A DNA stretch of 64,000 bases from Bedellia somnulentella (Eukaryota > Arthropoda > Insecta > Lepidoptera > Bedelliidae), in NCBI GenBank assembly GCA_963576735.1, contig OY755181.1:5270001-5334000 (forward strand), given 5' to 3'. A program made the translations under genes and the position numbers. The notes beneath the pieces are model-generated. The model had not been told where the DNA came from, did no database searches, and saw only the letters and a list, made by a program, of their open reading frames with translations. Positions within the stretch are counted from its first letter, which is position 1. Each line of letters begins with the position of its first letter. Shown one piece after another: positions 27,262 through 39,400 of this stretch.

Positions 27262-29400
27262 CTGTTGTTTTTATTTGGTTCTGCTATGTATAAACAAGGT
27301 GGATCAAGAACACTCTTATCCTTTATTATACACACTTTTTGTATGAACAATCTTAAGTATCTAACTTTTCATGTGATATACTCGGTATATCATTTCGTTC
27401 CACTTGATGTTAGACGCAAAATAACGGATATCTGTAACTTGGCTAAGATAGCAAATGGTTCGATTAACTGTCCAAGGTACAGCTGCGTACAAATCCGATG
27501 GCATTACGTCAGCGATCCTTATTACATGTGGCTCAGGCCAGAACCAACTACAGGCAGAATTCATTTATGATACGGGTTTCTAGGGAATATAATCAAATTC
27601 AAAATTATTTCGACATATTTAACTCCAGCATTTCAGCAATCAAGCGATTACTTACCAATTCATTTTTTTCAGAACATTTAAGTTAATTTATTTTAATTTT
27701 TTGTTTCTCTTTTAGCAATAATTAATTTAGTTTCTAGTATTTTTACCTTTATTTCTATTGTTTTTTTTTCTCGGTCTGTTATTTGAATTTACTTATAGTC
27801 TGTAAGTTGTTGTTTTTAGTTAAATTGTTATAGGTGGAGATTTTTAATTGGAATTGCATTGTTTACATTATTGTTTAGTTAAAATGTATACGCTGTGAAT
27901 CTTCCGAATAAAATCAACCTTCTTGGATAAGTGCATCATGTTAATAGTGAACCGAAATAGGTGTCAGTGGAATTGTAGGTAACGGACAGTGTAGGGATTA
28001 ACCTAACCTGTGTCAGGATGCTCATAGGTCCGTGCCCTCGATGCAACCACTGTGTAAAGACGGGGAGAATGCCCTCAATCATCTTACGCCCCGTGCTAGG
28101 CTCACCCAGCCAAAGCGCCCAAGTATCGACAGCAGCGGCCTCTGCTTGCTCTTTGTAGGCCGCTGTTTCCCGATCTGTGGGTCAGTGGCCCGATGCCCAC
28201 CGTTCTTCCCACAAGTTAACGAACATTTTTTGCGTCTAAACCCCACAGCTTTGAAGCTAAAATTAGGCAGGCATCCTCTCAGGATATCGTACGGTATATA
28301 TATTAAAAGCCATGACCCTTTCAAGGCGTCATGACGCGTCAGTCCAAATTGGGGGAGCACTACATGATCATCAATTGTACGAAGAAATATTAGTCTTAAT
28401 ATTTCTTTTTTGGAGCAATATGTAATAATGCGAGATAAAAATATTGCATAATTTCACTAAAATCCGTCTTCTAAAATAAGTATTTTTGATGCAACTGTCA
28501 CGTGACTAAAAACGACCGTGATTGGCTATTTCTATAATGACGTAGATTGCACATAAACAGACTGTGTATCGCTTCGCTCATTGGTGTTTAATGCGGAATT
28601 GACGTCATTTGTGCTACAGCCGCCATATTACTTGTCGCGTTTTCGCGGCACATTTGAATATTGCATTTTCTTTTTCGATTTTTTAATAAATAGCTAAAAT
28701 GAAGACAGAAAAAAATTTTTTTAGGGCTCCTTATAAACAAATTACCACCGTAAGATAGTTTTCAAAACTTAGTCAAATAGCCTATTGCGAATATTAGTGA
28801 AACTCTTCTTAGTGTACTCGAAAACTCGAAAGCAAATAATTCTGAAAAACTTACAAACTTTATTTACAAACTTACAATAAATTATGTCATTTAAAAACAC
28901 AACAATTTATCATACTATAATCTATCGCTGTGAAGTTTACAAGTGAGCCCGATTTATTAAAGCTACTAAAATAAAACATTTTAAAATTAATTTTGCTTCA
29001 TATCTTTGGGGAGTACATCTAATGAGATAAAGGATATTACAACAAATAAACATGCTATGTAAACTGCAATTAAATGTTGGTTAAAATTTATTAGGTATGA
29101 ATGAATAACTATTTCTTAAGTAGTTTGTTGATCACTATACAAAAGAAACAAATGTCATGTCAAAGTCAAGACAAAAACACTTGACAAAAGTTGGAATGTG
29201 AAGATTTAAAAATATCTTAAAACCCTAAAAACATTCAAGTTACTTGGGCATAGTGTACTAGTACATTACTACAAAATTAATAATGCGCATGCAGATCTTC
29301 GGTGATTCTCGTATTTCGAAAAAACCCGAATAATTGAATCATAAGCACCCTAAACGCTGCACTTGCATTTCGCAACTTGTCTTAAAGTAATACGAGTCAA
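27262..29400. other. Spacer between the convergent Gdh genes, left part
   Basis: No gene recognised. A GC-rich block at 28015-28360 stands out from the AT-rich surroundings and has no coding pattern I recognise; it may be an old repeat. The rest is AT-rich with no clear structure. Confidence 0.5.
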
Positions 29401-29406
29401 TATCAT

Positions 29407-29853
29407 GTGTTCTCAATCGAATACAATCGGGCGGGCGGTGGTCCGTCAATGTCCATCGTCTTTCTTTGCATATTGTTGGTGACCGCACGTGTTCTCTCTG
29501 TGTGGAATTATATAGAGCTGCTATCATACACCCTTCTTGGGGTTGTTTTCAAATGTGTATTTAATTTTAACTTTATCCATTTACCCCCGACTTTTGTATT
29601 AGACTTGTCACAGAACTCCTCCTTAACGGTTGGTCTTATCACAGCCAAATTTTGCACAATGGTTCAAGGCATCAAGGACAAAGTTTTAAAAGTACTATAC
29701 AATTTTAAAGTATATCAATCCAACAAAGATTGTAGCATATTCGCAACCGTGTGGATATCCTCGCATTTTGCATCCTACTTATCGAACATCACGAAAATCG
29801 ACATGGAATTATCGAATCAAATTCCGTTACTGATAAATTATGACATGCACTGA
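29407..29853 (+). CDS. Unrecognised 148-codon ORF with hydrophobic stretches
   Basis: A single open frame lies between the two Gdh 3' ends. It has one long hydrophobic block at residues 15-55 and weaker ones near 112-128 and 138-145. The layout loosely recalls reticulon-type membrane hairpins, but no motif confirms that. No splice sites or promoter were established, and it could be chance or a retrogene fragment. Confidence 0.25.
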   Translation: MFSIEYNRAGGGPSMSIVFLCILLVTARVLSVWNYIELLSYTLLGVVFKCVFNFNFIHLPPTFVLDLSQNSSLTVGLITAKFCTMVQGIKDKVLKVLYNFKVYQSNKDCSIFATVWISSHFASYLSNITKIDMELSNQIPLLINYDMH

Positions 29854-30126
29854 ACCACTCTATATACATATCGTCTCCCGACGCTCGAGGATCACGATCT
29901 TTGCCGAATCGTGACAAAGATTTCTATGCGCATTATTAATTTTGGAGAACTGTAGTCATACTAGTATGCTAAATACCTTATTAAAAATAATGCAAAAGAG
30001 ACTCATTATTTTTGTACAGATTGAATAAAAATACTTTACAACTTCCCCAAACTAAACTTATTAGTTACATGGATTTGCAGGAGCATGAGATTATGGTAGC
30101 ACATGTATGTTCCTAATAAATAAATA

Positions 30127-30339
30127 AAGGTGCTCCCTCACCGGGAGCATTCACGTGTACTATAACATTATAGATTCGTCTTTGAGCATTACATTTCAAT
30201 AATAACTCGCTGACTGACGAGCATTCGCGTGTAATCGTATATATCATTACAAGGTGCTATAATGCTCGGTTCTCCTCTTTCACTGCTCAAATCTGTAACA
30301 TTACATTACACGTGAATGCTTCCGGTGAGGGAGCACCTT
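30127..30339. mobile_element. Short TIR element (MITE)
   Basis: Inverted ends AAGGTGCTCCCTCACCGG... of 33 bases at 30127-30159 and 30307-30339, with one mismatch. It is 213 bases in total and has no ORF. The target duplication is not clear. It lies just beyond the 3' end of Gdh-B. Confidence 0.8.
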
Positions 30340-30424
30340 AATATGAATGTTCACGATTTCGAAGAAAAGTGCATTTTTCTATTACGATCTGTATACGATG
30401 ATATGTTATATATATATATATTGA

Positions 30425-30430
30425 TTTATT
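30425..30430 (-). terminator. Candidate polyadenylation signal of Gdh-B
   Basis: AATAAA on the - strand, 63 bases after the stop codon. Confidence 0.5.
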
Positions 30431-30492
30431 GTCCTAAGGTTTAATACCAATGATGTCCTATTAAAGCCTCTCGATTGGTATAAATGGTGTCA

Positions 30493-33400
30493 TTACATGG
30501 CCAATCCGTTTTCATCGTAAGTCGCAAATATCTTTTCGATGGCTGTAATGTACGCCGCTGTCCTCACGTCCAAGCCAAGGTTGTGAGCTTTTGAAGCCTT
30601 CTTCACGTTCTGGAATCAATAATGAGTGAAATAAGAAATCATTGTATAAGAATAATAAGTACATAAGTACAACTAAGTCATGTCAAATCATAAGGGTTTC
30701 CTCACGATGTTTTCCCTCGCCGTTAACAACCATGATAAATTAGACAAATATTTGACTATAGAAAAGACAAATTGGTGTAGGCCCGACCCGGGATTTGCAC
30801 TGACGCCTGTCTATATTGACGGGCGGTCGTTCTACCCATTGGGCTATCACGGCTGCACTCTATATTTCATCATCATCATTCAGCCGATAGACGTCCACTG
30901 CTGGACATAGGCCTTCTATAAACATCTCCGCAACGACCGGTTCTGCATTGTCTTCATCCAACGGCTTCACGCAACCATCACCAAGTCGTCGGTCCATCTT
31001 GTGCAAACTACTGCGGACTCACTCGCACATAGCAGCGTCTCACTCATACTCCCACATCGCGGTATGTAAATGTTTTTCGAGCAAAGCATAAACACAAATT
31101 ATAAGTTGGTACACAGCAGGGTGTACTGCCCAGTATATCTTTGCTGTTGCCACACTTTTATTCTAATTCAACTTTGATCAAAATATGTTATCTTTGAACT
31201 ATAAAAATAATTATCTTTTCTATTTTAAATCTCACCTCGCAAGCGTTGTGCATAGAATACTCCAATCCCGAGTTGACGATATGCATCTCATTGGCGCCCG
31301 ACATCATCGACTCAAACAGAGGAGTTGCACAGACGCTCACGTCGAGGTTTGCCTGTTTCAACGATTTCTGTACTGAGTCTGGAAATGTAATGTTCGTCTA
31401 TTACTTGTAAAATAAAAACAGTTACGGAAATCAAATACAGAGCAAATAAGCCCTAAAAATACACCAATTAATTGCGGTACGGGAAACGAATCAATTTATC
31501 GGAAGAAAATATAAAAATATAAATTATAATGCCGTGTAGTGCCGGCTTAGAATGTCGCTACCCCTTTCTACCCACGGGTGTCGTAAGAGGCGACTAAGGG
31601 TATTGGGGCTTTTTATTGGATTTTTGGGCGTTGCGGTTGGAAACCCATCACCAAAAACCTTTATTTTTACCATCTTTTCCCCCACTCAACTTCCAAAAGT
31701 GGCTGAGGAATTTATAATTCCTTACCCCTTCTAGGAAAATATAGCCGTGAGTATATGTATGTATGTATGTATAAACATATGTCATTTTTAGCGGTACATC
31801 GATCTTTGACATGCAACAAGCTATTTTAAAGGCTCTGAATATACTTCTTAACATCTAAACTGCAGATACAGCTTCCATTTGGATATAAATAAATGATTTT
31901 ATAATGTTTTTTCTCTGTCATTACTGTTCTACTTAGAAAATTGCAATAAGCAATAATTAACACAAAATATAGAAACACTAAACAAGACAAGAACACATCA
32001 ATGTTAGTTTGGAATGGTTATTCCATTGATTTTTTTAAACGATATCTAGTTATTTTGATTTGTCAGAACTAAGTTACCATTTTTTTACATAACATAGCAT
32101 AAACATAAACGTTCACGCCGTTTATCCCCGCAGAGGTGGGCAGTGGTACCAATACCTCTTAACAACAAGTGACAGCGCCACCTAGTATCTAAAGTAGGAT
32201 CACTTTTTGTATGTAAGTATGTACCCACGTTAAGTAACGTTCCCTCACCGTTAACAACCATGATAAATTAACCACACATATGGCCCGACCCGGGATTTTA
32301 ACTCACGTCTGTCTGTTTACGGGCGGGTGTTCTACCCATTGGACTTTTTTTACTTAGCTGATTTCTTACCGAATTAAGGTAGTTAAAAATTAAACAAAAC
32401 GCCTAGAAGCATTAACAGAGACGAGAAGCTGTCCAATTCGACTCTGCCGAAAGCGACAACGTAGTGCCATTCTAAGTTACCACTACAGGGCAGTAGTAAA
32501 GAGTAACAATAACTCGTACTTATAAGCTCACCCAATAGCGCCGTATTAGAATCTCTCCAGAACTTAATGCTGAGTTTTCCAAAGCTGACGTGGTTGATGT
32601 TTTTCAAGAACTCAAAGTATGAGACTGTGACTCCGCCCGCGTTGGCAAGGAGGTCGGGAAGAACTAGGATCTTGTTGTTGCGCAGAATTACGTCGGCGGC
32701 AGGAATTGTAGGACCGTTAGCGCCTTCAGCCAGGATCTGGAGAATTCATATTATTAAAGTTATATATTATTAAATTAAAGAGTTGTCTATTTCTATTAAA
32801 TAAAGAATAAATAAAGGAAAGAAAAATTTCGACGCAGGTAAAAAATTCGGAGGTAGGGAACGCAAACACTACTTAAAAGTGTAAAAGAAACAAAGGATAA
32901 AAGAATATCGCGCTGGCAGCCATTGACACGGTAGCTCAATTGGCAGAGCGACGGGGGCGTATACCCGAGGTCGCGGTTTCGATTCCCGCCTTTATTAATT
33001 TCTTTATTAATCTTTATTTATTAGTAATAATCCGCACATGAGGTTTTTATGGAGGCATTAAGGCGATAAGTCCGGCTTTGTGTACATTGACTGTTGTACC
33101 TATTTTGTAAAATACTTGAATGTTGTTGTTCATGAAAACCTCATGCGGGGATGTCAATGTCATATACCCGGAGGTCGCGGGTTCGATCCCCGCTGGTGTC
33201 GAGATTTTCTTTCCTTTATTTATTTGTAAAATACTGTTTGTGTGCTGTTTTGTATGCAATAAAGTGTTTAAGTAAATACATAAATAAAGTTATTGTAGAT
33301 TTTGGAGTACTACCCAACGAGAGTAATATTCGTTTTAAAATAAAAGTCAATTATTTTGCACATATTTGCACTTTCTCGTGTGGTCATCAAAATAGCATTT

Positions 33401-36400
33401 TCTTGGGATTATTGTTGAAACTGCTACAACTCTTAAAAATATAAAATATATCCAACCGTAAAATGCTTGGAATACATATTAAATATGGCGATGTTAAGGA
33501 ATCAATGACCTGGATAAACATTTAGAGGCAATTTTATTGGTAAAAGGTTTAGTGTTTTGTGCAGCGAAATGAAATTCTCTGATAAATATCGACGCAGTTT
33601 TATTCGCTTTTCTTATGAATCAAAATAGTAGGTGTCTTTTATTTAAGAATTCGACGTTATAAAGTAGTAAAAACTTTCACTGTCCTTTGTTATTTGCCGT
33701 ACAACGACGCTCGGAAAAGGAAACGCCTACTTCCCAGATTTTCTCGCTTTGTCTGATGCACCTGTCTGCCATATTTTTCTCCTCCTCTATAAAACTTAAA
33801 CTAAAAATTCGAAAGAAACAAATACATTTTATGCAATAGACTAACCAGAATGATATAGCCGTCTGTCACAATCAACACTAACCCTTTATAAATTAAACAA
33901 CCTACGATTGTAATGATGATAGCAAGAGAGCTATAAACTTTTACCTTACACTTGATTTTGGGTGCATTTTCTTCTTTGATGACTTTCTCCATAGCAGCAA
34001 CCACTAGAATGTCACATTCTTCGTACAACAGATCTGAGGTGGTTTCAACTGCACCTGGGAAAGCCTTTACGCAGCCTTTGTTGTCGTGCTTGTATTTCTG
34101 AAGAGCCTGTAGACCCGTGCGAAGAAATAGGTTATTGATGTTTTAAGCTGACACTATATAACAGACCTCCTATTTTCTTATTATAAAATCTATAATACTG
34201 ATGATCCCAAAAGATGGGTCATCTGTTTTGGTTATGGTAGTGGGAAACCGGTACGATGTATACTCGTAGGGGCTGTGTAGGAACAGTTATAATGGAAATT
34301 GTTGAGAGAGGTGTTTATGAAGCAGTGGATGTCAAAAGCTAATAGCTGAGAAAAGAAATTAGTCTTATTAAGTGAGCAAGTGGGCGATGGGGTCCGGGAG
34401 AAAGCCTTGCAAGTTGGTCTTCCTCAAGTCTTTGCTTTTTATGGAATTTATAATGCTCTAAAGAAAATCCTAACACTTTACTCAGGGCAGATGTTTTATA
34501 ATCAGAATGTTTTGTTCATGAAAACCTCATATGGGGATTATTACTAATAAATAAAGGGAAGAAAAATTTCGAAGCCAGCGGGAATCGAACCCACGACCTC
34601 CGGGCATACGCCTCCATGTGTGAAATGTGCGTGCCGGTTTCGCAATTGATCGTCGGCCGGCACTACAACTATTCAATTAATCAAACGGTTGTATTTAACG
34701 AGTCATTAAAAACGTCTAACCGTCTAACCTAACCTAACCAAAAACTGATGTGCCATCAACTATACTTATTTGGGTGCCTAATCTGCGACTCGATGCTCAT
34801 TTAGTAATTTTGATGTAACAAAAGTTTTTCTCTTAATAAAATATACCATTGTGTCAATTCCGTCATCGTTTCTTAAGGAGCAGTCGTACTCGATGACTCC
34901 AATGATTTTGACGCCCTCCTCCCGCAGGTACTCGGCCGCCCAGCTGCCGACGTTGCCGAAACCTTGGACTATCGCTCGTTTGTCCTGCAGTGATGTATGG
35001 AATCTTATAATTAGAATTAAAACATAGAGAATGTTAACCCATTTTTGTTTAAATATATCTAGACTTCTAGTATAGTTACTTATCGGATTTCGCCACACTG
35101 CACTTGTAAACTTACAAGTCCTAAATATTTATGAGTAATATAAGTTCTACTAGTAGTGCCAGCTTAGAATATCGCTACCCCTTTCTACTCACAGGTGTCA
35201 TAAGAGGCGACTAAGGGTTTAGGCACAGACATGTATTTGAATAGATGCCGCAAGTGCATGTACTTCGCGTGTAAAAACTGAGTAAAATTATCTTAGTTTA
35301 TCGTCATTTTATTGAGTCCGTGCTCGAACGTTCTCGGTGACAGATGTCAAGCTAAATATTAAAAATGCCTAATTGTGCCGTATTGAGTTGCAAAAACTAT
35401 CTAAATAAAGCGGGACTAATTAATAGAAAGATTTCCTTTCATCGGTAGGTCACTTTATTATTAGATTATGTGGTTTTTACTGCAAAATCAATTATTTCGT
35501 GTTCGTTGTGGTTTTATACTGAAAAACTTTTAAACGAGTGTGTATCGCTTAATTTATAATACATTGCCGCTTTTAGTTACAAAGCTATCTAGTATGGCTT
35601 GTCTATTAAAACAAGCAATGAACATCAAAATGAACGATATTTTCACCTGTCAATCAGCTACATGGTACGGTAGCTATTGTCATATTTCTGTCATTTTAAG
35701 CGAAATGTGTTGTACCTACACAGATAGTTGTATTCGATTCTAATTCTAATCGATTTTGGGAACAGAGAAATGATAATATTCGCGATGGATGTTCCATGTA
35801 TCTAAAATATTTTTATTACTACAATGTTTCTGTTAAATAATTAATTGGAATACTCTTGTTTTAACTTTGTTTTTATTTAATAAAATAATAGTTTAATTTT
35901 AGTTACAACTTTTTCTCTAAGCTACATTTCTTAACGTGTGGTATGTGTCAGTCTTTATTTACTTCCTCCCTTTACTCAGTGTTGCCAATATAAATGTACA
36001 TATATACACGAACACGCCTCCTTACATACGTTCAAAGCTTCTTAAGTACTACAGTAATTATAATCAATTAGGGAACTATACTCCTTTAAATTTAGCATTT
36101 TTAAGTTAGTGAATTTAACATTTCCCACAGGTTTTGTAAATATATCTGCAATTTTATTTTCTGACTATTTTGTATACTTCCCTGCTAAACATTTTAATTT
36201 ACAAAATGATAGTGAACTTCAACGTGCTTAGAAATAGCTACAGCTGCTGAATTATCTTCATAGATTTTAACTGGTTTATAAACCTTTGCAAAGACATCAC
36301 TCATTACAAATGAGAAAATTTAATTCTGTTACTGCTTCTGATAATTCTACGTATTCAGCAAACATTGAAGAGTTTGTTACACTACTTTGTTTTTTTTTAT

Positions 36401-39400
36401 TTCCAATATTGAACAAACGAAGAGTTCCGTACTATCATCTATAATAGAAAATAACGTTTTTGTATGAGAGCCCCTTTGATATTTACTTTACTGTTATTTA
36501 ATTATTTATTTTGAAAGGTGATATACAAATAAAATACTGTGAAAATTTTAAGTATCTTCTTATTAACGTTTTAATATTGAGCAAACAAACTCGGAAAAAA
36601 CACGTTTATTGTAAGGGCCCCCCCTTAAAATCATTTTTTTACTTGTATTTTTTGTTATAGCGGCAACAGAAATACGCCATTTGTGAAAATTTCAGCTTTC
36701 TAGTTATCACTGTTTATGAGATACAGCCTGGAGAAAAACTGTCAATTTATCATTCGTCTGTCGATGCACTCGAATATAATCGATTGAATCGTTTACGCGC
36801 TGACGGGGAGTTCCCATCATTAAATTGCTCATGTGACGTCACAGTAGGTGGAAAAATAATGGCACGCTTGGTTTCTATACAAGAAATGACACTTGCGTTA
36901 TCTATTCAAATACAAATCTGTGGGTTTAGGGCTTTTTAAGAGGTTTTCTCGCGATGCAGTTGGGGTCTCCAATCACCAACAATACATTATTTCTATCATC
37001 TTACCCCCTATCAACTTCCAAATGGGGCTGAGGAGGTTCTAGCTCTAAGGCTCTGGCTATCCCTTTTTGGGATTTATGGTCGTGAATATATTTGTCTGTA
37101 TGTATGTATATAATACACGAATACGAGTACAAAATGAAATCTGTCCATTATTTCCCTTATAACAATTTACCTTAAATCCAGGTTTTAACCCTATCATACC
37201 CATAAACTCCGGGTCGTGTATAAAGTTGCTGATGGTAAGAAAGACTCCTCGGCCCGTTGCTTCCACTCGCCCGTGGATACCGCCACCGTTGATGGGTTTG
37301 CCCGTCACACATGCCGCTGCGTTTATATCGCGATAACCTGGACACATATATATATTAGTATACTTGCGAAATTTGGATTTTATGAAGAACATATTGTCAT
37401 CCGAGGTAAGCTGAGAACAGAGGAATTTAATGAAATTTCTTTGGGAATGGGCATTGGCATTAAACTGAAAAGAAACATTTTTATATGATCTCTAACCCGC
37501 ATTTCAAGAAGTCCTTATTTACACTAGTGATATAGAAGACGCGTAAAGCAATTCACCAAGCCTAGGACCAGCTTAGTTCTCGAGCCTGGTATCTCGCTGA
37601 TACCAACAGATACCAAGTGTGCTCGTCATTAATTTGTAGCTCAGATTCAGCAGCAGATTACAATAATTTACATTATTTATACATAATACATTATTAAGCA
37701 ACCGTGATAGCCCAGTGGGTAGAACACTCGGTTATCGTGCAAACGACTAGTGTTCAAATCCTGAGTCGGGCCTACACCAATTTGTCTTTTCTAAAGACAT
37801 ATGTGTGGTTAATTTATCATGGTTGTTAGCGGTGAGGGAAAACATCGTGAGGAAACCCACATGTCTGAGTTGTACTTAGTCATGTGACAGTGTATTCATA
37901 CAAAACGGCGATAGGCCTGCCCCCTATCACGTGAGTACACTGTCCATGCAAAACGTGGGTACTCTAAACACCAGGTGATAAAGTCACGTGATGTTCAGAA
38001 GTATTTGTACCTCTGCCAACCCCTTCGGGAATATTCGGCGTGAACGTTTATGTTATATGTTTATGTTATGTAATACATTATTCTTAAACCCCCAAAGATA
38101 TTAATCAATTCTCAGTCTATTCAGAACTATCAGAGGCCGTGCAATCAATGAAATCCCTATGACCCTGCTAGATAATTATATGTTACACAAATCTGTTTTA
38201 TGTTTAAAATAAAGGGGACCTTTATTACTACGATGAAACCTAATTATGGGCGAGACCTTAAATCGGTTCTACAGGTCTAGAAACATATCAATGTTACCCA
38301 AAGTCTTGACATATGTATCGACAATCCAGGACATTTCACGGCCAGATGTGTTCATATCGGGAGCGGGCACATCTATACCGGCACCTGTACAAACAACATT
38401 CATCAGTTGGGTATGGCTGTGATCTCGGACATACTAAAGTTGTTAGACTTACAGTGTTCAATATTGCATAGAATCAGTTTAAAAATACACTTGGTCTATA
38501 TCAGAGTTTCATAACCTGTGGTCGACGGATCCATAAGGGGTGCGTGAAATTAAATATAGGGGTCCACAAGCCTACTTACGTCGTAAAAGTATTGTAATAA
38601 TATTTGCAAAATAATTGCTTCTGGTTGACTTGGACATGTTTTTTTTTATTTTGAGGGTACGTGTAGACTTTGAAAAAAAAAGGTTAAAAATCATGCTAAA
38701 AGCAATCTCACTAAACTACCCCTGTTTGAAATCTCACTCATCTAGTACAAAACTTAAGGAACGAAATAAAACATAAAAATATTTTTTAACTGATATGCTC
38801 ATTCACCTATATAATTCTTCTTAGCTAACTCCAAGGTGTATCTTCTTGTTATCCTCTGCAGTTCTGCCACGGTGTACTTCTTAGGATCTATGCATACACC
38901 TATAATAACAAAGGTTTCAACTAGATTACAATGTCGAATGATTCAATGACTAGCTTGTGTGTCCGGAGGTAACTTCTACTAATGAGGCAGATTCGAAACT
39001 CGCTGACGGCGACGTATACATATTTTATGAGTTATTGCTTCTAAGGCTTGGGTGTTATTTATGTGTATTTCAACTACAGTTTTTACTTTGGGGCTAAACT
39101 TAATCTGTATAGTATCTAGAATAGTGTTCGATTGCGATTGTATATTGATATTTATCTATAAAGAGTTACCTCCTTTAGCACCGCCGAAAGGCACATTGCT
39201 GCAAGCACATTTGTACGTCATCAAAGCTGCAAGGGCTTTTATTTCTTCTAGGTTAATATTCTCCGCAAATCTTATTCCTGATAAAATAAGGTGCCATGGA
39301 TTAGTTGCACGAAAAGAAAAAAAATCCTGGCCTTAAACTTATATTGGTGTTTTGTGCCAATCAAATTACAATCTATATTTAAAGTCCCTTTGCAGCAAAA

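Larger units (their letters stand above)
35224..36922 (+). mobile_element. P-element-like transposon
   Basis: 1,699 bases with inverted ends CACAGA(CA/TT)TGTATTTGAATAGAT(GCC/AAC)GCAAGTG and an exact 8-base target duplication GGTTTAGG (35216-35223 and 36923-36930). Both features and a THAP-type first exon fit the P superfamily. No long transposase ORF remains, so this is a deletion derivative. It also contains a copia fragment. Confidence 0.8.
35156..37115 (+). repeat. SINE-B interrupted by a P-like element
   Basis: The SINE-B head is at 35156-35223 (GTGCCAGCTTAGAATATCGCTACCC...GCGACTAAGGGTTTAGG). The body and 3' end resume at 36923-37115 (GGTTTAGGGCTTTTTAAG...GGGATTTATGGTCGTGAATATA). The joint is the 8-base duplicated target of the insert. 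Confidence 0.8.
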
